The notes: generated by a model not told the origin, from the letters alone. A DNA stretch of 64,000 nucleotides from Vagococcus proximus (GCF_029143285.1 NZ_JAPDSH010000002.1:124001-188000), one strand, 5' to 3'. Counted from the first letter of the stretch, positions 8,225-17,857 are shown. Made by a program: numbers and translations.

Positions 8225-8558
8225 AAAGTTTGCAAAAGGGCTTTTAGTGGGATCAATTGTTGGTGGTGGTTTAGGCTTATTATTTGCTCCTAAAAAGGGA
8301 AAAGAGACACGTCAAGGTGTGATTGATAGCGTAGATGACGCAACAACTACGACAACAGACTTAACCAAAAGTATTCAGCGTTTTAATGAGTCCCTAGTCA
8401 CATTAAAAAAAACTGCGGCAGAGGTTATCCCTGTATTTACAGAGGACATGGCCGATACAGTTGATGAATTCAAATTCCAAGCAGAGCCTAGAATGAAAGA
8501 AATAACAAAACAAGTTGAAAAAATTCAAAATACTATAGATAAAAAAACTAATGTGTAA
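8217..8558 (+). CDS. YtxH domain-containing protein
   Basis: 113 residues. Residues 8-27 form a glycine-rich hydrophobic segment (LLVGSIVGGGLGLLFAPKKG) typical of the YtxH family N-terminus with its APKKGKETR motif. Then follows a Thr-rich linker and a long amphipathic helix. Probably a small membrane-associated or gas-vesicle-like stress protein; YtxH relatives respond to general stress in Bacillus, but no biochemical role is known. It overlaps the hit stop codon, so it is translationally coupled to hit. Confidence 0.85.
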   Translation: MIKKFAKGLLVGSIVGGGLGLLFAPKKGKETRQGVIDSVDDATTTTTDLTKSIQRFNESLVTLKKTAAEVIPVFTEDMADTVDEFKFQAEPRMKEITKQVEKIQNTIDKKTNV

Positions 8559-8596
8559 ATAAGAATTTTTTTAGATTTTTTCTTGAAATTACAAAT

Positions 8597-8642
8597 AAGA
8601 AACAATAGATAGGTTTGTTTCTTCAGGCTAGTATGGTATAGT
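8597..8642 (+). promoter_or_regulatory. Candidate prsA promoter with inverted repeat over the -35
   Basis: AAGAAACAA (8597-8605) and TTGTTTCTT (8615-8623) form a 9-base inverted repeat. TTGTTT at 8615-8620 with TATAGT at 8637-8642 (16-base spacer) is a plausible promoter whose -35 lies in the right arm, so the repeat could be an operator. Confidence 0.45.
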
Positions 8643-8697
8643 TATTTAGGAATTATTTCAAATAATTAATATAAAAAATGAATGGAAGTGTAACTTA

Positions 8698-9696
8698 ATG
8701 AAAAGTAAAAAAATAGCGTTAGCGTTAGTTGGTATGTGTGCGGCTTTCACATTAGCAGCTTGCTCAGGTGGAAAAGAATTAGTCACTATGAAAGGTGACA
8801 AAATTACGTTAGAAGAATTTTTTGACGAAATTAAAACAGATCAACAAGTACAAGGTAAACTACAAAATGCAATTGTCTTTAAACTTGCTGAAAATGCATA
8901 TGGTGACAAAGTAAACAAAAAAGAAGTTCAAGATATGTTCAATGAACAAAAAGAGAACTTAGGAGATACATTCCTACAACAGTTACAAGCATCTGGTTTT
9001 ACTGAAGCAACATACAAAGAAGCGATTGCTCAAAACTTAGCATTCAAAAAAATGCAAGAGGCACATGTTAAATTAACAGATAAAGACTTAAAAGAAACAT
9101 GGAAAACGTTCCACCCAGAAGTTGAAGTTCAACTGTTTGGAACAAGTGATGAAGAAAAAGCCAAAGAAGCCTTAAAAGATATTAAAGGTGGAAAAGACTT
9201 TGGTAAACTTGCTCGTGAAAAATCAGAAGATATTTCAAGCAAAGACAAAGGTGTTGTAAAATTTGATTCAAGCAGCATGGCTGTACCAAATGAAATCAAA
9301 GAAGATATCTACAAATTGAAAAATGGTGAAATATCAGAAGTATTAACTGCTCAACAAATGGGACAACAAGGTCCTGTTACAACATATTACGTTGTTAAGA
9401 TGGTTAAAAACAAAGATAAAGGTAACGATATGAAGCCTTTCGAAAAAGAATTAAAACAAATTGCTACAGATGCTAAATTAGCAGATGCAACATTTGTTCA
9501 AAAAGTTATTGGCGAAGAAATGAAAAAAGCAAATGTTAAAATGAAAGATAAGAGTTTAGATGGTATCATTGCAAGCTTTATCACTGAACCAGAAAAACCA
9601 GCTAAAACAGATAAAAAAGCTGATGACAAAAAGTCAGACAAAAAAGATGACAAAAAATCAGATAAAAAAGATGAGAAAAAAGACGATAAGAAATAA
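8698..9696 (+). CDS. prsA: Foldase lipoprotein PrsA (peptidyl-prolyl isomerase)
   Basis: 332 residues. A lipoprotein signal ends in the lipobox LAAC (Cys21), so the mature protein is anchored on the outer face of the membrane. A parvulin PPIase domain spans about residues 140-240: EVQLFGTSDEEKAKEAL, then GKDFGKLAREKSED, then GEISEVLTAQQ. It is flanked by helical chaperone regions. PrsA folds secreted proteins after Sec translocation. The last ~35 residues are an unusual Lys/Asp-rich repetitive tail (DKKSDKKDDKK type), probably disordered and able to interact with the anionic wall. It has its own promoter region and terminator. Confidence 0.95.
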   Translation: MKSKKIALALVGMCAAFTLAACSGGKELVTMKGDKITLEEFFDEIKTDQQVQGKLQNAIVFKLAENAYGDKVNKKEVQDMFNEQKENLGDTFLQQLQASGFTEATYKEAIAQNLAFKKMQEAHVKLTDKDLKETWKTFHPEVEVQLFGTSDEEKAKEALKDIKGGKDFGKLAREKSEDISSKDKGVVKFDSSSMAVPNEIKEDIYKLKNGEISEVLTAQQMGQQGPVTTYYVVKMVKNKDKGNDMKPFEKELKQIATDAKLADATFVQKVIGEEMKKANVKMKDKSLDGIIASFITEPEKPAKTDKKADDKKSDKKDDKKSDKKDEKKDDKK

Positions 9697-9706
9697 TTAA
9701 TGGGGA

Positions 9707-9738
9707 CAAGCTGAAACTTAGTTTCGGCTTGTTTTTTT
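9707..9738 (+). terminator. prsA terminator
   Basis: CAAGC-T-GAAAC pairs with GTTTC-G-GCTTG around a three-base loop, followed by seven T. Confidence 0.9.
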
Positions 9739-9756
9739 AAGAATGAATGATATTAT

Positions 9757-9785
9757 TTGAGGTTTTAACAAATATCTTGTAAAAT
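9757..9785 (+). promoter_or_regulatory. Sigma-A promoter of ireB-ruvX-yrzB
   Basis: TTGAGG at 9757-9762 and TAAAAT at 9780-9785, exact 17-base spacer. Confidence 0.65.
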
Positions 9786-9819
9786 GAATATGAATACTAG
9801 AGGAAAGAGGTGGAGATGA

Positions 9820-10089
9820 ATGTCTTTTACAGATGAAACAGTCCAATTCAATGTGGATGAATTCGCAAAACAAACCGTAGGTGAAACTCTTAAAACGGTC
9901 TATCAAGCATTAGAGGAAAAAGGGTATAACCCAATTAATCAAATTGTCGGGTACTTATTATCAGGTGATCCAGCGTACATTCCACGTTATCAGGATGCAC
10001 GTAATTTAATTCGTCGCCATGAACGTGATGAGATTATGGAAGAATTAGTTCGTAATTACTTAACTAATAGTGGGTTAGACGTTAAATAA
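9820..10089 (+). CDS. ireB: IreB family regulatory phosphoprotein (UPF0297)
   Basis: 89 residues, the standard length. The N-terminus [12 protein letters not shown] has Thr4 and Thr7, the positions phosphorylated by the Ser/Thr kinase IreK in Enterococcus faecalis, where IreB negatively influences cephalosporin resistance. The remainder ([25 protein letters not shown] and RHERDEI segments) is strongly conserved in UPF0297/YrzL. It forms a cytoplasmic dimer. The ireB-ruvX-yrzB order is conserved in Firmicutes; the ireB stop and ruvX start overlap (TAATG). Function in this organism is inferred from the enterococcal protein. Confidence 0.94.
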   Translation: MSFTDETVQFNVDEFAKQTVGETLKTVYQALEEKGYNPINQIVGYLLSGDPAYIPRYQDARNLIRRHERDEIMEELVRNYLTNSGLDVK

Positions 10090-10511
10090 TGAGAGCAATG
10101 GGACTAGATGTTGGTTCAAAAACGGTTGGAGTTGCGATTAGTGACCCACTAGGATGGACAGCACAAGGAATTGAAATTATCAGAATTAATGAAGCTGAAG
10201 GCAACTTTGGTTATGAGCGTGTTCAAGAATTAGCAAAAGAATATCAAGTGAAACACTTGGTAGTGGGTTTGCCTAAAAATATGAATAACTCTATTGGCCC
10301 TAGAGCAGAAGCCTCAATGGCGTATGGTAAAGCAATTGAAGAATTGTGCCAATTACCGGTCACTTATCAAGATGAGCGTTTGACTACTGTGGAAGCAGAG
10401 CGTATGCTAGTAGAGCAAGGTAATGTTTCAAGAGGAAAACGTAAAAAAGTGATTGATAAAGTAGCAGCAGTAATGATTTTACAAAATTATTTAGATAAAC
10501 AGGCTAATTAA
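10089..10511 (+). CDS. ruvX: Holliday junction resolvase-like RuvX/YqgF
   Basis: 140 residues with an RNase H-like fold: [19 protein letters not shown] with the first catalytic Asp, [13 protein letters not shown] with the central strand, [15 protein letters not shown] with the DER motif, and [15 protein letters not shown] with the terminal Asp. The YqgF family acts on nucleic acids; in E. coli it takes part in 16S rRNA 5' end processing, and Holliday junction cleavage has been reported for others. The start overlaps the ireB stop by one base. The conserved neighbours make the assignment secure, although the physiological substrate in Gram-positives is uncertain. Confidence 0.94.
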   Translation: MRAMGLDVGSKTVGVAISDPLGWTAQGIEIIRINEAEGNFGYERVQELAKEYQVKHLVVGLPKNMNNSIGPRAEASMAYGKAIEELCQLPVTYQDERLTTVEAERMLVEQGNVSRGKRKKVIDKVAAVMILQNYLDKQAN

Positions 10512-10542
10512 AATTTTAATTATATGAAAAGAGGCTATTAAC

Positions 10543-10857
10543 ATGACAGAAGAACACACACATGATCATGAACATGATTTTATTACATTAGTAGATGACG
10601 AAGGAAATGAAGCATTATTTGAAATCTTACTTACAATTGACGGCGAAGATGAATTTGCTAATAAACAATATGTATTATTATTCCCAGCTGGTGTGGAAGA
10701 AGATGACGAGCAAGTAGATGTTGAGTTATTAGCTTACCAATACATCGAAGGTGAAGATGGTACTGAAGGCGAACTTAAAAATATCGAAACAGATGCAGAG
10801 TGGGATATGATTGAAGAAGTATTCAACGCATTTGCTGAAGAAGAAGAACAAGCTTAA
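10543..10857 (+). CDS. yrzB: DUF1292 family protein (YrzB-like)
   Basis: 104 residues, very acidic, with an N-terminal HTHDHEHDF histidine cluster followed by the DUF1292 core ([20 protein letters not shown], then [10 protein letters not shown], then [17 protein letters not shown]). DUF1292 proteins follow ruvX throughout Firmicutes, but their function is unknown. The His/Asp-rich start could bind metal, but this is speculation. It is probably the last gene of the ireB operon, as a strong terminator follows. Confidence 0.9.
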   Translation: MTEEHTHDHEHDFITLVDDEGNEALFEILLTIDGEDEFANKQYVLLFPAGVEEDDEQVDVELLAYQYIEGEDGTEGELKNIETDAEWDMIEEVFNAFAEEEEQA

Positions 10858-10869
10858 GTTTGTTTAACT

Positions 10870-10902
10870 AAGACCTCAAGTCTAAGGGCTTGAGGTCTTT
10901 TT
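10870..10902 (+). terminator. Terminator after yrzB
   Basis: AAGACCTCAAG and CTTGAGGTCTT form an 11-bp stem followed by five T. Confidence 0.92.
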
Positions 10903-10995
10903 CTATGCATAATTGAAAGGTGAGCTTATGTTATAATAATAGACAAGAAAATCCTTACTTGAGTTAAAAAATAAGGGGAATAGGAGTGACATAGC

Positions 10996-12162
10996 ATGAA
11001 ATTTTTACACACAGCAGATTGGCATATTGGTAAAAAAATAAATGGTTTTGATTTACTTGAAGAACAGTCTCATGCTTTCCAAAAGATAGTGGAGATTGCA
11101 AAAGAAGAAGCGGTTGACGGGATTATTATTGCAGGTGATTTATACGATAGCGCTATTCCATCAGTAGCAGCAGTAAAGGCGTTTGATGAGATGCTCATGA
11201 CACTCAATATAGAGGAAGAATTTCCGATTTATGCAATTAGTGGGAACCATGACGGGGCCAATCGTTTGAATTTTGGGAACAGTTGGTTAGCAAAAAATGA
11301 GTTATATTTACATACTAAGTTATCTGAAGCCTTTACCCCGATTGAAACAGACGATACTCAGATTTTCTTGTTACCATTTTTTGATCCAATTGATGCTCGC
11401 ATTTATTATGGAGATAAAGATGGTGAGGATCTACGCTCTATTAATGAAGCCATGGCCCGTATTATTGAAGATATGGAAAAGTTATTTAATCCGTCAAAGA
11501 AACAGATACTAGTCACTCATTTTCATGTAATTGGTCAAAAGAATCAAGAGTATGAATTGACAAGTGAAACAACTTCTACAGTAGGTGGTTTGCGCGCTGT
11601 GAGTGGGCAATTATTTGAGAATTTTGATTACGTAGCGTTAGGTCATCTTCATTTATGGCAAGCTAGTCCCGATGAAAGAATTCGATACAGCGGTTCGCCT
11701 ATAAAGTTTAATACAAAAGAAGCTAAAAATAAAAAAGGGGTTTATATTGTTGATCTAGATGACAAGGAAGAAACAACTCGCTTTATCGAGATTCCACCTC
11801 ATAAGGATTTAATCGTCCTTAAAGGAGCGTATGAAGAATTGATTTCACCGGAATTTTATAACAATCAGCCTGAAAAAGGGACAGCATTCTTTAGCATTAA
11901 GTTGACAAATAGACCAACAGAAAAAAACGTTAGGCAAGTATTAAATGGAATATATGGTGATATTTTAGAGCTACAGTATCATTTAGAAGCCATAGAAGGC
12001 AATTGGTCGGTTGACGCACTAAAAGAGCGTACCGTGATGAATGAAACGGACTTAATTGAAAGTTTTTATAAAGAAACAATGACGGAAGAAGGATTGACGA
12101 AACGTCAAGCGAAGTGGGTTGAACAAACCTTTACTGAAATTAGAAAAGGAGAAGACGCATAA
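10996..12162 (+). CDS. sbcD: Exonuclease SbcD (Mre11-type nuclease subunit)
   Basis: 388 residues. The calcineurin-like phosphoesterase motifs are in order: FLHTADWHIGK (residue ~3), IIIAGDLYDSAIPS, ISGNHDGANR (catalytic His), VTHFHV and ALGHLHLWQ. This is the metal-dependent nuclease of the SbcCD complex, which opens hairpins and protein-blocked DNA ends and cleaves palindromes at stalled forks. Its stop and the sbcC start overlap, consistent with stoichiometric production. A C-terminal extension after about residue 270 is the capping and SbcC-binding domain. Confidence 0.95.
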   Translation: MKFLHTADWHIGKKINGFDLLEEQSHAFQKIVEIAKEEAVDGIIIAGDLYDSAIPSVAAVKAFDEMLMTLNIEEEFPIYAISGNHDGANRLNFGNSWLAKNELYLHTKLSEAFTPIETDDTQIFLLPFFDPIDARIYYGDKDGEDLRSINEAMARIIEDMEKLFNPSKKQILVTHFHVIGQKNQEYELTSETTSTVGGLRAVSGQLFENFDYVALGHLHLWQASPDERIRYSGSPIKFNTKEAKNKKGVYIVDLDDKEETTRFIEIPPHKDLIVLKGAYEELISPEFYNNQPEKGTAFFSIKLTNRPTEKNVRQVLNGIYGDILELQYHLEAIEGNWSVDALKERTVMNETDLIESFYKETMTEEGLTKRQAKWVEQTFTEIRKGEDA

Positions 12163-15100
12163 TGAGACCGTTAAAGTTAGAAATGAATTATTTTGGACCA
12201 CACCGCAATGCGGTGATAGACTTTACAGCCTTTACCAAAGGTGACAGCTCACTTTTTTTAATCAGTGGAGACACAGGTGCAGGTAAGACCACTATTTTTG
12301 ATGGCATGACCTATGCTTTATTTGGTACGGGAACAAGTAGTCGTGAACCAGAAACCATGAGAAGTGATTTCGCAACAGGGAAAGAAGAAACAAGTGTGAG
12401 ATTTACATTTGAACATAATGGTAAAGTGTATCGAGTAGAGCGTAAACCTAAACAATGGTTGGAGACACGTAAAAAAAATAGTGATAAATTGGTTGAAAGT
12501 AAAGCAACTGTAAATTTTAGTGAGTTAGAAGATATAGCAGGTGCTGAGATTGGAGAAGGCTATAGCAAGATAACCGAAGCGAATCGTGTGATTAATGAGT
12601 TACTAGGATTGACGCCAGAACAATTCAGACAAATTATCTTACTTCCACAGAATGATTTCAGGAAATTTTTATCAGCAAAAAGTGATAGTAAAGAAGAAAT
12701 TTTAAGAAACTTATTCGGGACAGAATTATTTGCTACATTTACCAAGCAGTTGAAAGAACGTCAAAATGAGTCTAAAAAAGAACGTGAAACAGTTGAAAAG
12801 CAATTGACAGGAATTTTAGATAACATTGTATGGGGAGAAGAGTATGCTGACAAGTTAGAAAGTTGTCGCACTCAGCTAGAACAAATTTCACTGTTAGAAG
12901 AAAAAATAAAAGAAGTAGAAGAACAGTTAGAACATTCTCTTAAACACTTTAAAGAGGTAAAGAAACAACAAACTCATTTATCTGAACGTTATCAACAAGC
13001 AGAAGTAATAAAAGCGCAAGAAGAGGAACTACGTCAATTAAGAGAAAAATTAGAGCATCTGAATTCTGAGAAACATAGTATTGAATTAGAACGTAAAAAG
13101 CTAGAGCAACTTACTTTTGCACAAGGGTTGCAGGAGGTTGTCCAACGGTTAGAAGAAAATAGCAATAGCCTTGAAAAGATAGAAAAAGTGCTATCTGAAA
13201 AACGAGTTATTGAAACAGAGTTGAAAGTTAAAGTTGATGGACTTGCCACCGAGGAAAAAGAATTAGACTCACAATTAGCAAGTAAAACTAAATGGGAAGA
13301 TGAACTAGAGGACTTGAAGTCGAATCAGAAACCTGCTGCCTTGCAGAAAGTTGAATTGACACGAGACGTGACACATACGGAACAAAAGTTAACACAAGTT
13401 ATAACTTCTATAGAGCTGAAACAAGAAAAATTAACAACATATCAACGTGAAGAAGAAGAGTTGAAGGTAAAACAATTGCAGTTGAAGGACTGTCAGATTG
13501 ACCTTGTTAGAGTGAGAGAACAAGAATTGAAGTGGCAAGATGTCAATCGATTGTTAGACACTCTAAAACAGGTGACCGCTGATATTACGCAACTAGAAGC
13601 TAAATTAAGTGAACTCAAAGTAGCTAAAGAGCAAGCTGAAAAAAATAAGATAGAAGCAAATCAAGTATTAAAAGAAAGCCAAGTCAAGCGCCAAGAGTTG
13701 ATGATTGCGCAGCTTCGTCATGAATTACATGATGGAGAAGCCTGTCTTGTATGTGGTGCAACTGAGCATCCTTATTTAGCAAAAGAGACTACCGAGTTGT
13801 CAGACTCAGACTTAAAGCAAGCCTTCTTAGAACTTGAAAAAGCGCAAGAAGAATCAGGTAAACGAAGCACTGAATTGGCACTATTGGAAACAAAAGAAGT
13901 AGATTTGAAAAATCAGTTGCAAGAGCTAGTTGCAACACAAACAAAAGAGACTGACAAATTAAACCAGGACTATGGCCAATTTAAGGTAGAGTGGGAAAGT
14001 CAGTTTACAGAGGCGGAGTTACCTGAGACAATCTGTTCTGAAAAGGTAAAAGCGACATTTGAAATGGTAAGACATCAACTTGAAAAAGATAAGAATGAAT
14101 TGGAAAATATTATTCAACGACTGGAAGAATTAGCTCAGCATCTTTCGCAATTAGCGACAGAAATTTCAACGTTGACAGGTGAGAAAAATGGGATTGTTGA
14201 TAAGAAAGAAGAATTGTCAACTAAGTTAAATCAGCTAACAGAAAAGTATCCGTCATTAATGAGCCTAGAATTGATTGAGGTACGTGAAAAGGAGCTTATT
14301 CAACTAATTGAACAATATACTCAATCAGTTGACGAGTTACAAATAAGAAAACAAGCTATTCTGACAAAACAAGCAAGTATTTCAGGTGAACTTTCGTCAC
14401 TAGAAGTACAATATAAAGACTGCAAGCTTACGATTGAAGGTGATGACGAGACGTTAGACGCGAAACTTAAAGAGTCAAAAGAAGAATTTAGTCGTGACGT
14501 GTTATTGGAACTTATTCAAGCTATTAAGTTAGGAGAGTTGTCATCACGTTCTGCACGTATTACAAAATATCAAACAGATGTTGAGGCAACGTTAACTCGA
14601 ATCGAGTTACTAGAGAAAAACAGCCTTAGCCGTGAGGCAATAAATCTAGATCAGTTGACCGAACAAAAAAATGAAGTTGATAATCAGGTTGAATCCCTAC
14701 TTAAAGAAGTTTCAAATTTAGAAACAACTGTGTCAACACTTAAAGGGAGTCAAGAGAAGTTGAACAATTTAATGACTCATTATGCGTCTAAATCTGATGA
14801 GTATCAGGAACTAGATGAATTAGTATTGGCAGTCACAGGTAAAAATAAATTAAATCTGACATTAGAACGTTATGTCCTACAATCGTTTCTAATGGAAGTC
14901 CTACATTATGCTAATGACCACTATATTGGTCAGTTAACAAATGGTCGTTATCAGTTCCAATTAAAGCGTGAAAAATCAAGTTTTACTAACCGTACAGGGT
15001 TAGAGATAGATGTCTTTGACCAAGATACTAATGAAGCTCGCTCAACAGATACCTTATCAGGTGGAGAGAGTTTTATTGCGGCATTATCCATTGCATTATC

Positions 15101-15350
15101 ATTAGCAGAAGTTGTCCAAGCAAAATCTGGTGGTGTTAAAATTGATGCGTTATTTATTGATGAGGGATTTGGTTCACTAGACCAAGAAACGTTAGAAAAA
15201 TCTATGATAGCATTAGAAGAAATTGGTGATACTGGACGAATGGTCGGTGTCATTTCACACGTTACAGAAATGAAAACACGTATACCACAGCAATTGCTTA
15301 TTCAAAAAGAGGGGAACGGGTGTAGTCGAGTAATAACTAAAATTAATTAA
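12162..15350 (+). CDS. sbcC: Exonuclease SbcC (Rad50-type ATPase subunit)
   Basis: 1062 residues, SMC-like. The N-terminal ATPase half carries Walker A SGDTGAGKTTIFDG (about 35-48). Two long coiled coils (about 190-510 and 560-880, rich in Glu/Lys/Gln heptads) flank a zinc hook, CLVC, at about residue 530. The C-terminal half carries the ABC signature LSGGES, Walker B ALFIDEGFGSLD and the D-loop. With SbcD it forms the ATP-driven DNA end-processing nuclease. All key residues are present, so the protein looks functional. A terminator follows directly. Confidence 0.95.
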   Translation: MRPLKLEMNYFGPHRNAVIDFTAFTKGDSSLFLISGDTGAGKTTIFDGMTYALFGTGTSSREPETMRSDFATGKEETSVRFTFEHNGKVYRVERKPKQWLETRKKNSDKLVESKATVNFSELEDIAGAEIGEGYSKITEANRVINELLGLTPEQFRQIILLPQNDFRKFLSAKSDSKEEILRNLFGTELFATFTKQLKERQNESKKERETVEKQLTGILDNIVWGEEYADKLESCRTQLEQISLLEEKIKEVEEQLEHSLKHFKEVKKQQTHLSERYQQAEVIKAQEEELRQLREKLEHLNSEKHSIELERKKLEQLTFAQGLQEVVQRLEENSNSLEKIEKVLSEKRVIETELKVKVDGLATEEKELDSQLASKTKWEDELEDLKSNQKPAALQKVELTRDVTHTEQKLTQVITSIELKQEKLTTYQREEEELKVKQLQLKDCQIDLVRVREQELKWQDVNRLLDTLKQVTADITQLEAKLSELKVAKEQAEKNKIEANQVLKESQVKRQELMIAQLRHELHDGEACLVCGATEHPYLAKETTELSDSDLKQAFLELEKAQEESGKRSTELALLETKEVDLKNQLQELVATQTKETDKLNQDYGQFKVEWESQFTEAELPETICSEKVKATFEMVRHQLEKDKNELENIIQRLEELAQHLSQLATEISTLTGEKNGIVDKKEELSTKLNQLTEKYPSLMSLELIEVREKELIQLIEQYTQSVDELQIRKQAILTKQASISGELSSLEVQYKDCKLTIEGDDETLDAKLKESKEEFSRDVLLELIQAIKLGELSSRSARITKYQTDVEATLTRIELLEKNSLSREAINLDQLTEQKNEVDNQVESLLKEVSNLETTVSTLKGSQEKLNNLMTHYASKSDEYQELDELVLAVTGKNKLNLTLERYVLQSFLMEVLHYANDHYIGQLTNGRYQFQLKREKSSFTNRTGLEIDVFDQDTNEARSTDTLSGGESFIAALSIALSLAEVVQAKSGGVKIDALFIDEGFGSLDQETLEKSMIALEEIGDTGRMVGVISHVTEMKTRIPQQLLIQKEGNGCSRVITKIN

Positions 15351-15354
15351 AAGC

Positions 15355-15394
15355 AATCCTAATGAAAACTGACTATTTTCATTAGGATTTTTTT
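15355..15394 (+). terminator. sbcDC terminator
   Basis: AATCCTAATGAAAA and TTTTCATTAGGATT form a 14-bp stem followed by a T-run. Confidence 0.92.
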
Positions 15395-15480
15395 ATTAAT
15401 TGTAATTAGTGTTATTTAATAATTATTACAAGCATATCATTCGCTATAATTAAAGTTACTCGTTATACTTAACCCTTAAA

Positions 15481-15495
15481 TTATAATAATTATAA
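15481..15495. promoter_or_regulatory. PerR box in front of katA
   Basis: TTATAATAATTATAA is an exact match to the PerR consensus TTATAATNATTATAA. It is 16 bases before the catalase start codon and downstream of TATAAT (15445-15450) or TATACT (15464-15469), which fits repression by blocking. A second, imperfect AT palindrome lies at 15416-15429. Confidence 0.8.
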
Positions 15496-15510
15496 TCTAG
15501 GAGGCAAAAC

Positions 15511-16971
15511 ATGTTAGAAGAAAAAGGTAAGACGTTGACTACTGCCCAAGGTGCACCTGTAGGAGATAATCAAAATTCGTTATCGGCTGGCAACCTAGGC
15601 CCTGTTTTAATACAAGATGTTCATTTGTTAGAGAAATTAGCTCATTTTAATCGTGAGCGTGTCCCTGAACGAGTGGTGCATGCTAAAGGATTTGGAGCAC
15701 ATGGTTATTTCAAAGTAACGAATGATGTGTCACGTTATACAAAAGCTGATTTTTTATCTGAAGTAGGGAAAGAAACACCAATGTTCGCTCGTTTTTCTAC
15801 TGTAGCAGGAGAAGCGGGATCAGCTGATACATTAAGAGACCCCCGTGGGTTTGCTTTAAAATTCTATACAGATGAAGGTAATTTTGACATGGTCGGAAAT
15901 AACACGCCAGTTTTCTTCATTCGAGATGCTATAAAATTTCCTGATTTCATTCATACGCAAAAACGTGATCCAAAAACACATCGCAAAAATGCAGATGCAG
16001 TCTGGGATTTTTGGTCACTTTCTCCTGAGTCACTTCACCAAGTTACGGTGTTAATGAGTGATCGAGGTATTCCTGCAACTTTCCGCAATATGCATGGTTA
16101 CGGAAGCCATACTTATATGTGGGTCAATGAGAACAATGAACAATTTTGGATTAAGTATCATTTTAGAACAAATCAAGGCATTAAAAATTTGAGTGCTGAG
16201 CTTGCTGAGCAACTAGCAGGTGAAAATCCTGATTGCCATGGACAAGATCTATACAATGCTATTGAAGCAGGAGATTTTCCATCATGGACATTATCAGTTC
16301 AAGTTATTCCTTTTGAAGAGGGACTAAATTATAAGACAAATATTTTCGATGTGACACGTACGGTTTCACAAAAAGATTACCCGCTGATTGAGGTTGGCCA
16401 AATGGTTCTAAACCGCAATCCAGAAAATTACTTTGCAGAAGTTGAGCAAGCAACATTTTCACCAGGAAACTTTGTGCCAGGCATCCAGGCATCACCTGAT
16501 AAATTATTGCAAGGGCGCTTGTTTGGTTACGGAGACGCTCACCGTCACCGTGTAGGAACGAATAGCGCTATATTACCAATCAATAGTCCTAAATCAGGAG
16601 CAAATACTTACCAACGTGATGGCGCAATGCGTTCAGATTCTAACGGTGGATCAAGTGTCTATTACGAGCCAAATAGTTTTAATGGTCCGAAAGAAGAACC
16701 AGCTGCTAAACAAGTAGGACATGAGATTACGGGGCAGATTGGTAATTATTCATATGATGATGATTTTTATAGTCAACCAGGTGATTTATATCGCCTACTA
16801 CCAGTTGACGAACAACAGAACCTAGTTGACAATATTGTAGCCAATATGTCTGGTGTGACTCAAGAAGCGATTAAAATTCGTCAATTGAAACATTTTTATA
16901 AAGCTGATCCAAGTTATGGCGAACGAATTGCTAAAGGCTTAGGAATCGATATAGAAAAAATAAAAGAATAA
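15511..16971 (+). CDS. katA: Haem catalase (small-subunit clade)
   Basis: 486 residues, the size of clade 3 small-subunit catalases. The distal His region is [14 protein letters not shown] (about 50-63), the distal Asn region is [15 protein letters not shown], and the proximal haem ligand Tyr is in [15 protein letters not shown] (about 337-351). All catalytic residues are intact. It decomposes H2O2 to water and oxygen in the cytoplasm and needs haem, which most Enterococcaceae cannot make, so activity would depend on haem uptake, as for E. faecalis KatA. An AGGAGG site precedes the ATG. Regulation by PerR is indicated by the perfect operator upstream. Confidence 0.96.
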   Translation: MLEEKGKTLTTAQGAPVGDNQNSLSAGNLGPVLIQDVHLLEKLAHFNRERVPERVVHAKGFGAHGYFKVTNDVSRYTKADFLSEVGKETPMFARFSTVAGEAGSADTLRDPRGFALKFYTDEGNFDMVGNNTPVFFIRDAIKFPDFIHTQKRDPKTHRKNADAVWDFWSLSPESLHQVTVLMSDRGIPATFRNMHGYGSHTYMWVNENNEQFWIKYHFRTNQGIKNLSAELAEQLAGENPDCHGQDLYNAIEAGDFPSWTLSVQVIPFEEGLNYKTNIFDVTRTVSQKDYPLIEVGQMVLNRNPENYFAEVEQATFSPGNFVPGIQASPDKLLQGRLFGYGDAHRHRVGTNSAILPINSPKSGANTYQRDGAMRSDSNGGSSVYYEPNSFNGPKEEPAAKQVGHEITGQIGNYSYDDDFYSQPGDLYRLLPVDEQQNLVDNIVANMSGVTQEAIKIRQLKHFYKADPSYGERIAKGLGIDIEKIKE

Positions 16972-16976
16972 TAATA

Positions 16977-17010
16977 AAAAGACAGGACTTGAAAAAGTGC
17001 TGTCTTTTCT
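16977..17010 (+). terminator. katA terminator
   Basis: AAAAGACAG-ACTT and AAGT-CTGTCTTTT arms with single-base bulges, followed by TTTTCTTGTTT. Confidence 0.85.
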
Positions 17011-17105
17011 TGTTTAAAATGATAATTAAGTGCTTTTTTTATGGAAGTTGTTTAAAATGGAGATAAGCGAAAAGTGACGCTAAATTGACCGAAAGGAATG
17101 ATTTT

Positions 17106-17783
17106 ATGACAGACAAGTACGTGCCCGAAATAACAACAGCATTACGCCAAGATATTGTAAAAGTTCCTAAAGTAATTAAAGATGCAAGCGGCATTCTTAT
17201 TTTTGGTAAGAAAATAAGATCAATTATTTTTACAACAGATATTGCGATTATTCGTAACACTGATGCAGATGCAGTGATTGCAGTTTATCCGTTTACACCA
17301 CATCCCGCTATTACTAAAAGTATTATTGAATCGGCTGATATACCTGTTTTTTCTGGAGTAGGTGGAGGATTAACCCAAGGGGAACGTTCTGCTTATATGA
17401 GTATGTTCGCCGAGTCTCAAGGTTCGATTGGTGTAGTCTTAAATGCCCCAACACCTGTTGAGACAGTCGAGATGGTAACGAATGTAGTTGATATCCCAGT
17501 CGTCAGTACAGTGACGTCTATTCATACACAAATCGATGATAAACTTTTAGCCGGTATTAAGATGATTAATATAAGTGCAGGGAAAGATACAGCGGATACA
17601 GTTCGTTATTTTAGAAAAAAATATCCAGGCTTACCAATTATTGCAACAGGTGGCCCAACTGAAGAAAGTATTAAAGAAACCATCGAAGCAGGAGCCAATG
17701 CGATTACCTTTACACCGCCATCTAATGGGGATTTGTTTAGTCGTAAAATGGAAAAATACCGTGAAGAAGAGCAGAAAAAGTAG
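17106..17783 (+). CDS. Putative TIM-barrel phosphate-binding protein of unknown function
   Basis: About 225 residues. Alternating strands and helices end in LPIIATGGPTEESIKETIEAG and ANAITFTPPS, resembling the phosphate-binding end of HisA/ThiE-like TIM barrels. A central GGGLTQGERSAY loop and MINISAGKDTADTVRYF are distinctive. Similar LAB proteins are usually labelled hydrolase or left hypothetical, and I cannot name a reaction. I use the ATG at 17106 because AAAGGA lies 8 bases before it; the frame is open further upstream only from a TTG. It stands alone between the katA terminator and the lysine riboswitch promoter. Confidence 0.7.
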   Translation: MTDKYVPEITTALRQDIVKVPKVIKDASGILIFGKKIRSIIFTTDIAIIRNTDADAVIAVYPFTPHPAITKSIIESADIPVFSGVGGGLTQGERSAYMSMFAESQGSIGVVLNAPTPVETVEMVTNVVDIPVVSTVTSIHTQIDDKLLAGIKMINISAGKDTADTVRYFRKKYPGLPIIATGGPTEESIKETIEAGANAITFTPPSNGDLFSRKMEKYREEEQKK

Positions 17784-17799
17784 AAAAGACCTATACCAC

Positions 17800-17828
17800 T
17801 TGAGTTCGTGAAATGAATGAGGTATAAT
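17800..17828 (+). promoter_or_regulatory. Sigma-A promoter of the lysine riboswitch-lysP transcript
   Basis: TTGAGT (17800-17805) and TATAAT (17823-17828) with an exact 17-base spacer. Confidence 0.75.
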
Positions 17829-17857
17829 TAAAAACGTTAAATAATTAAATATAACTC

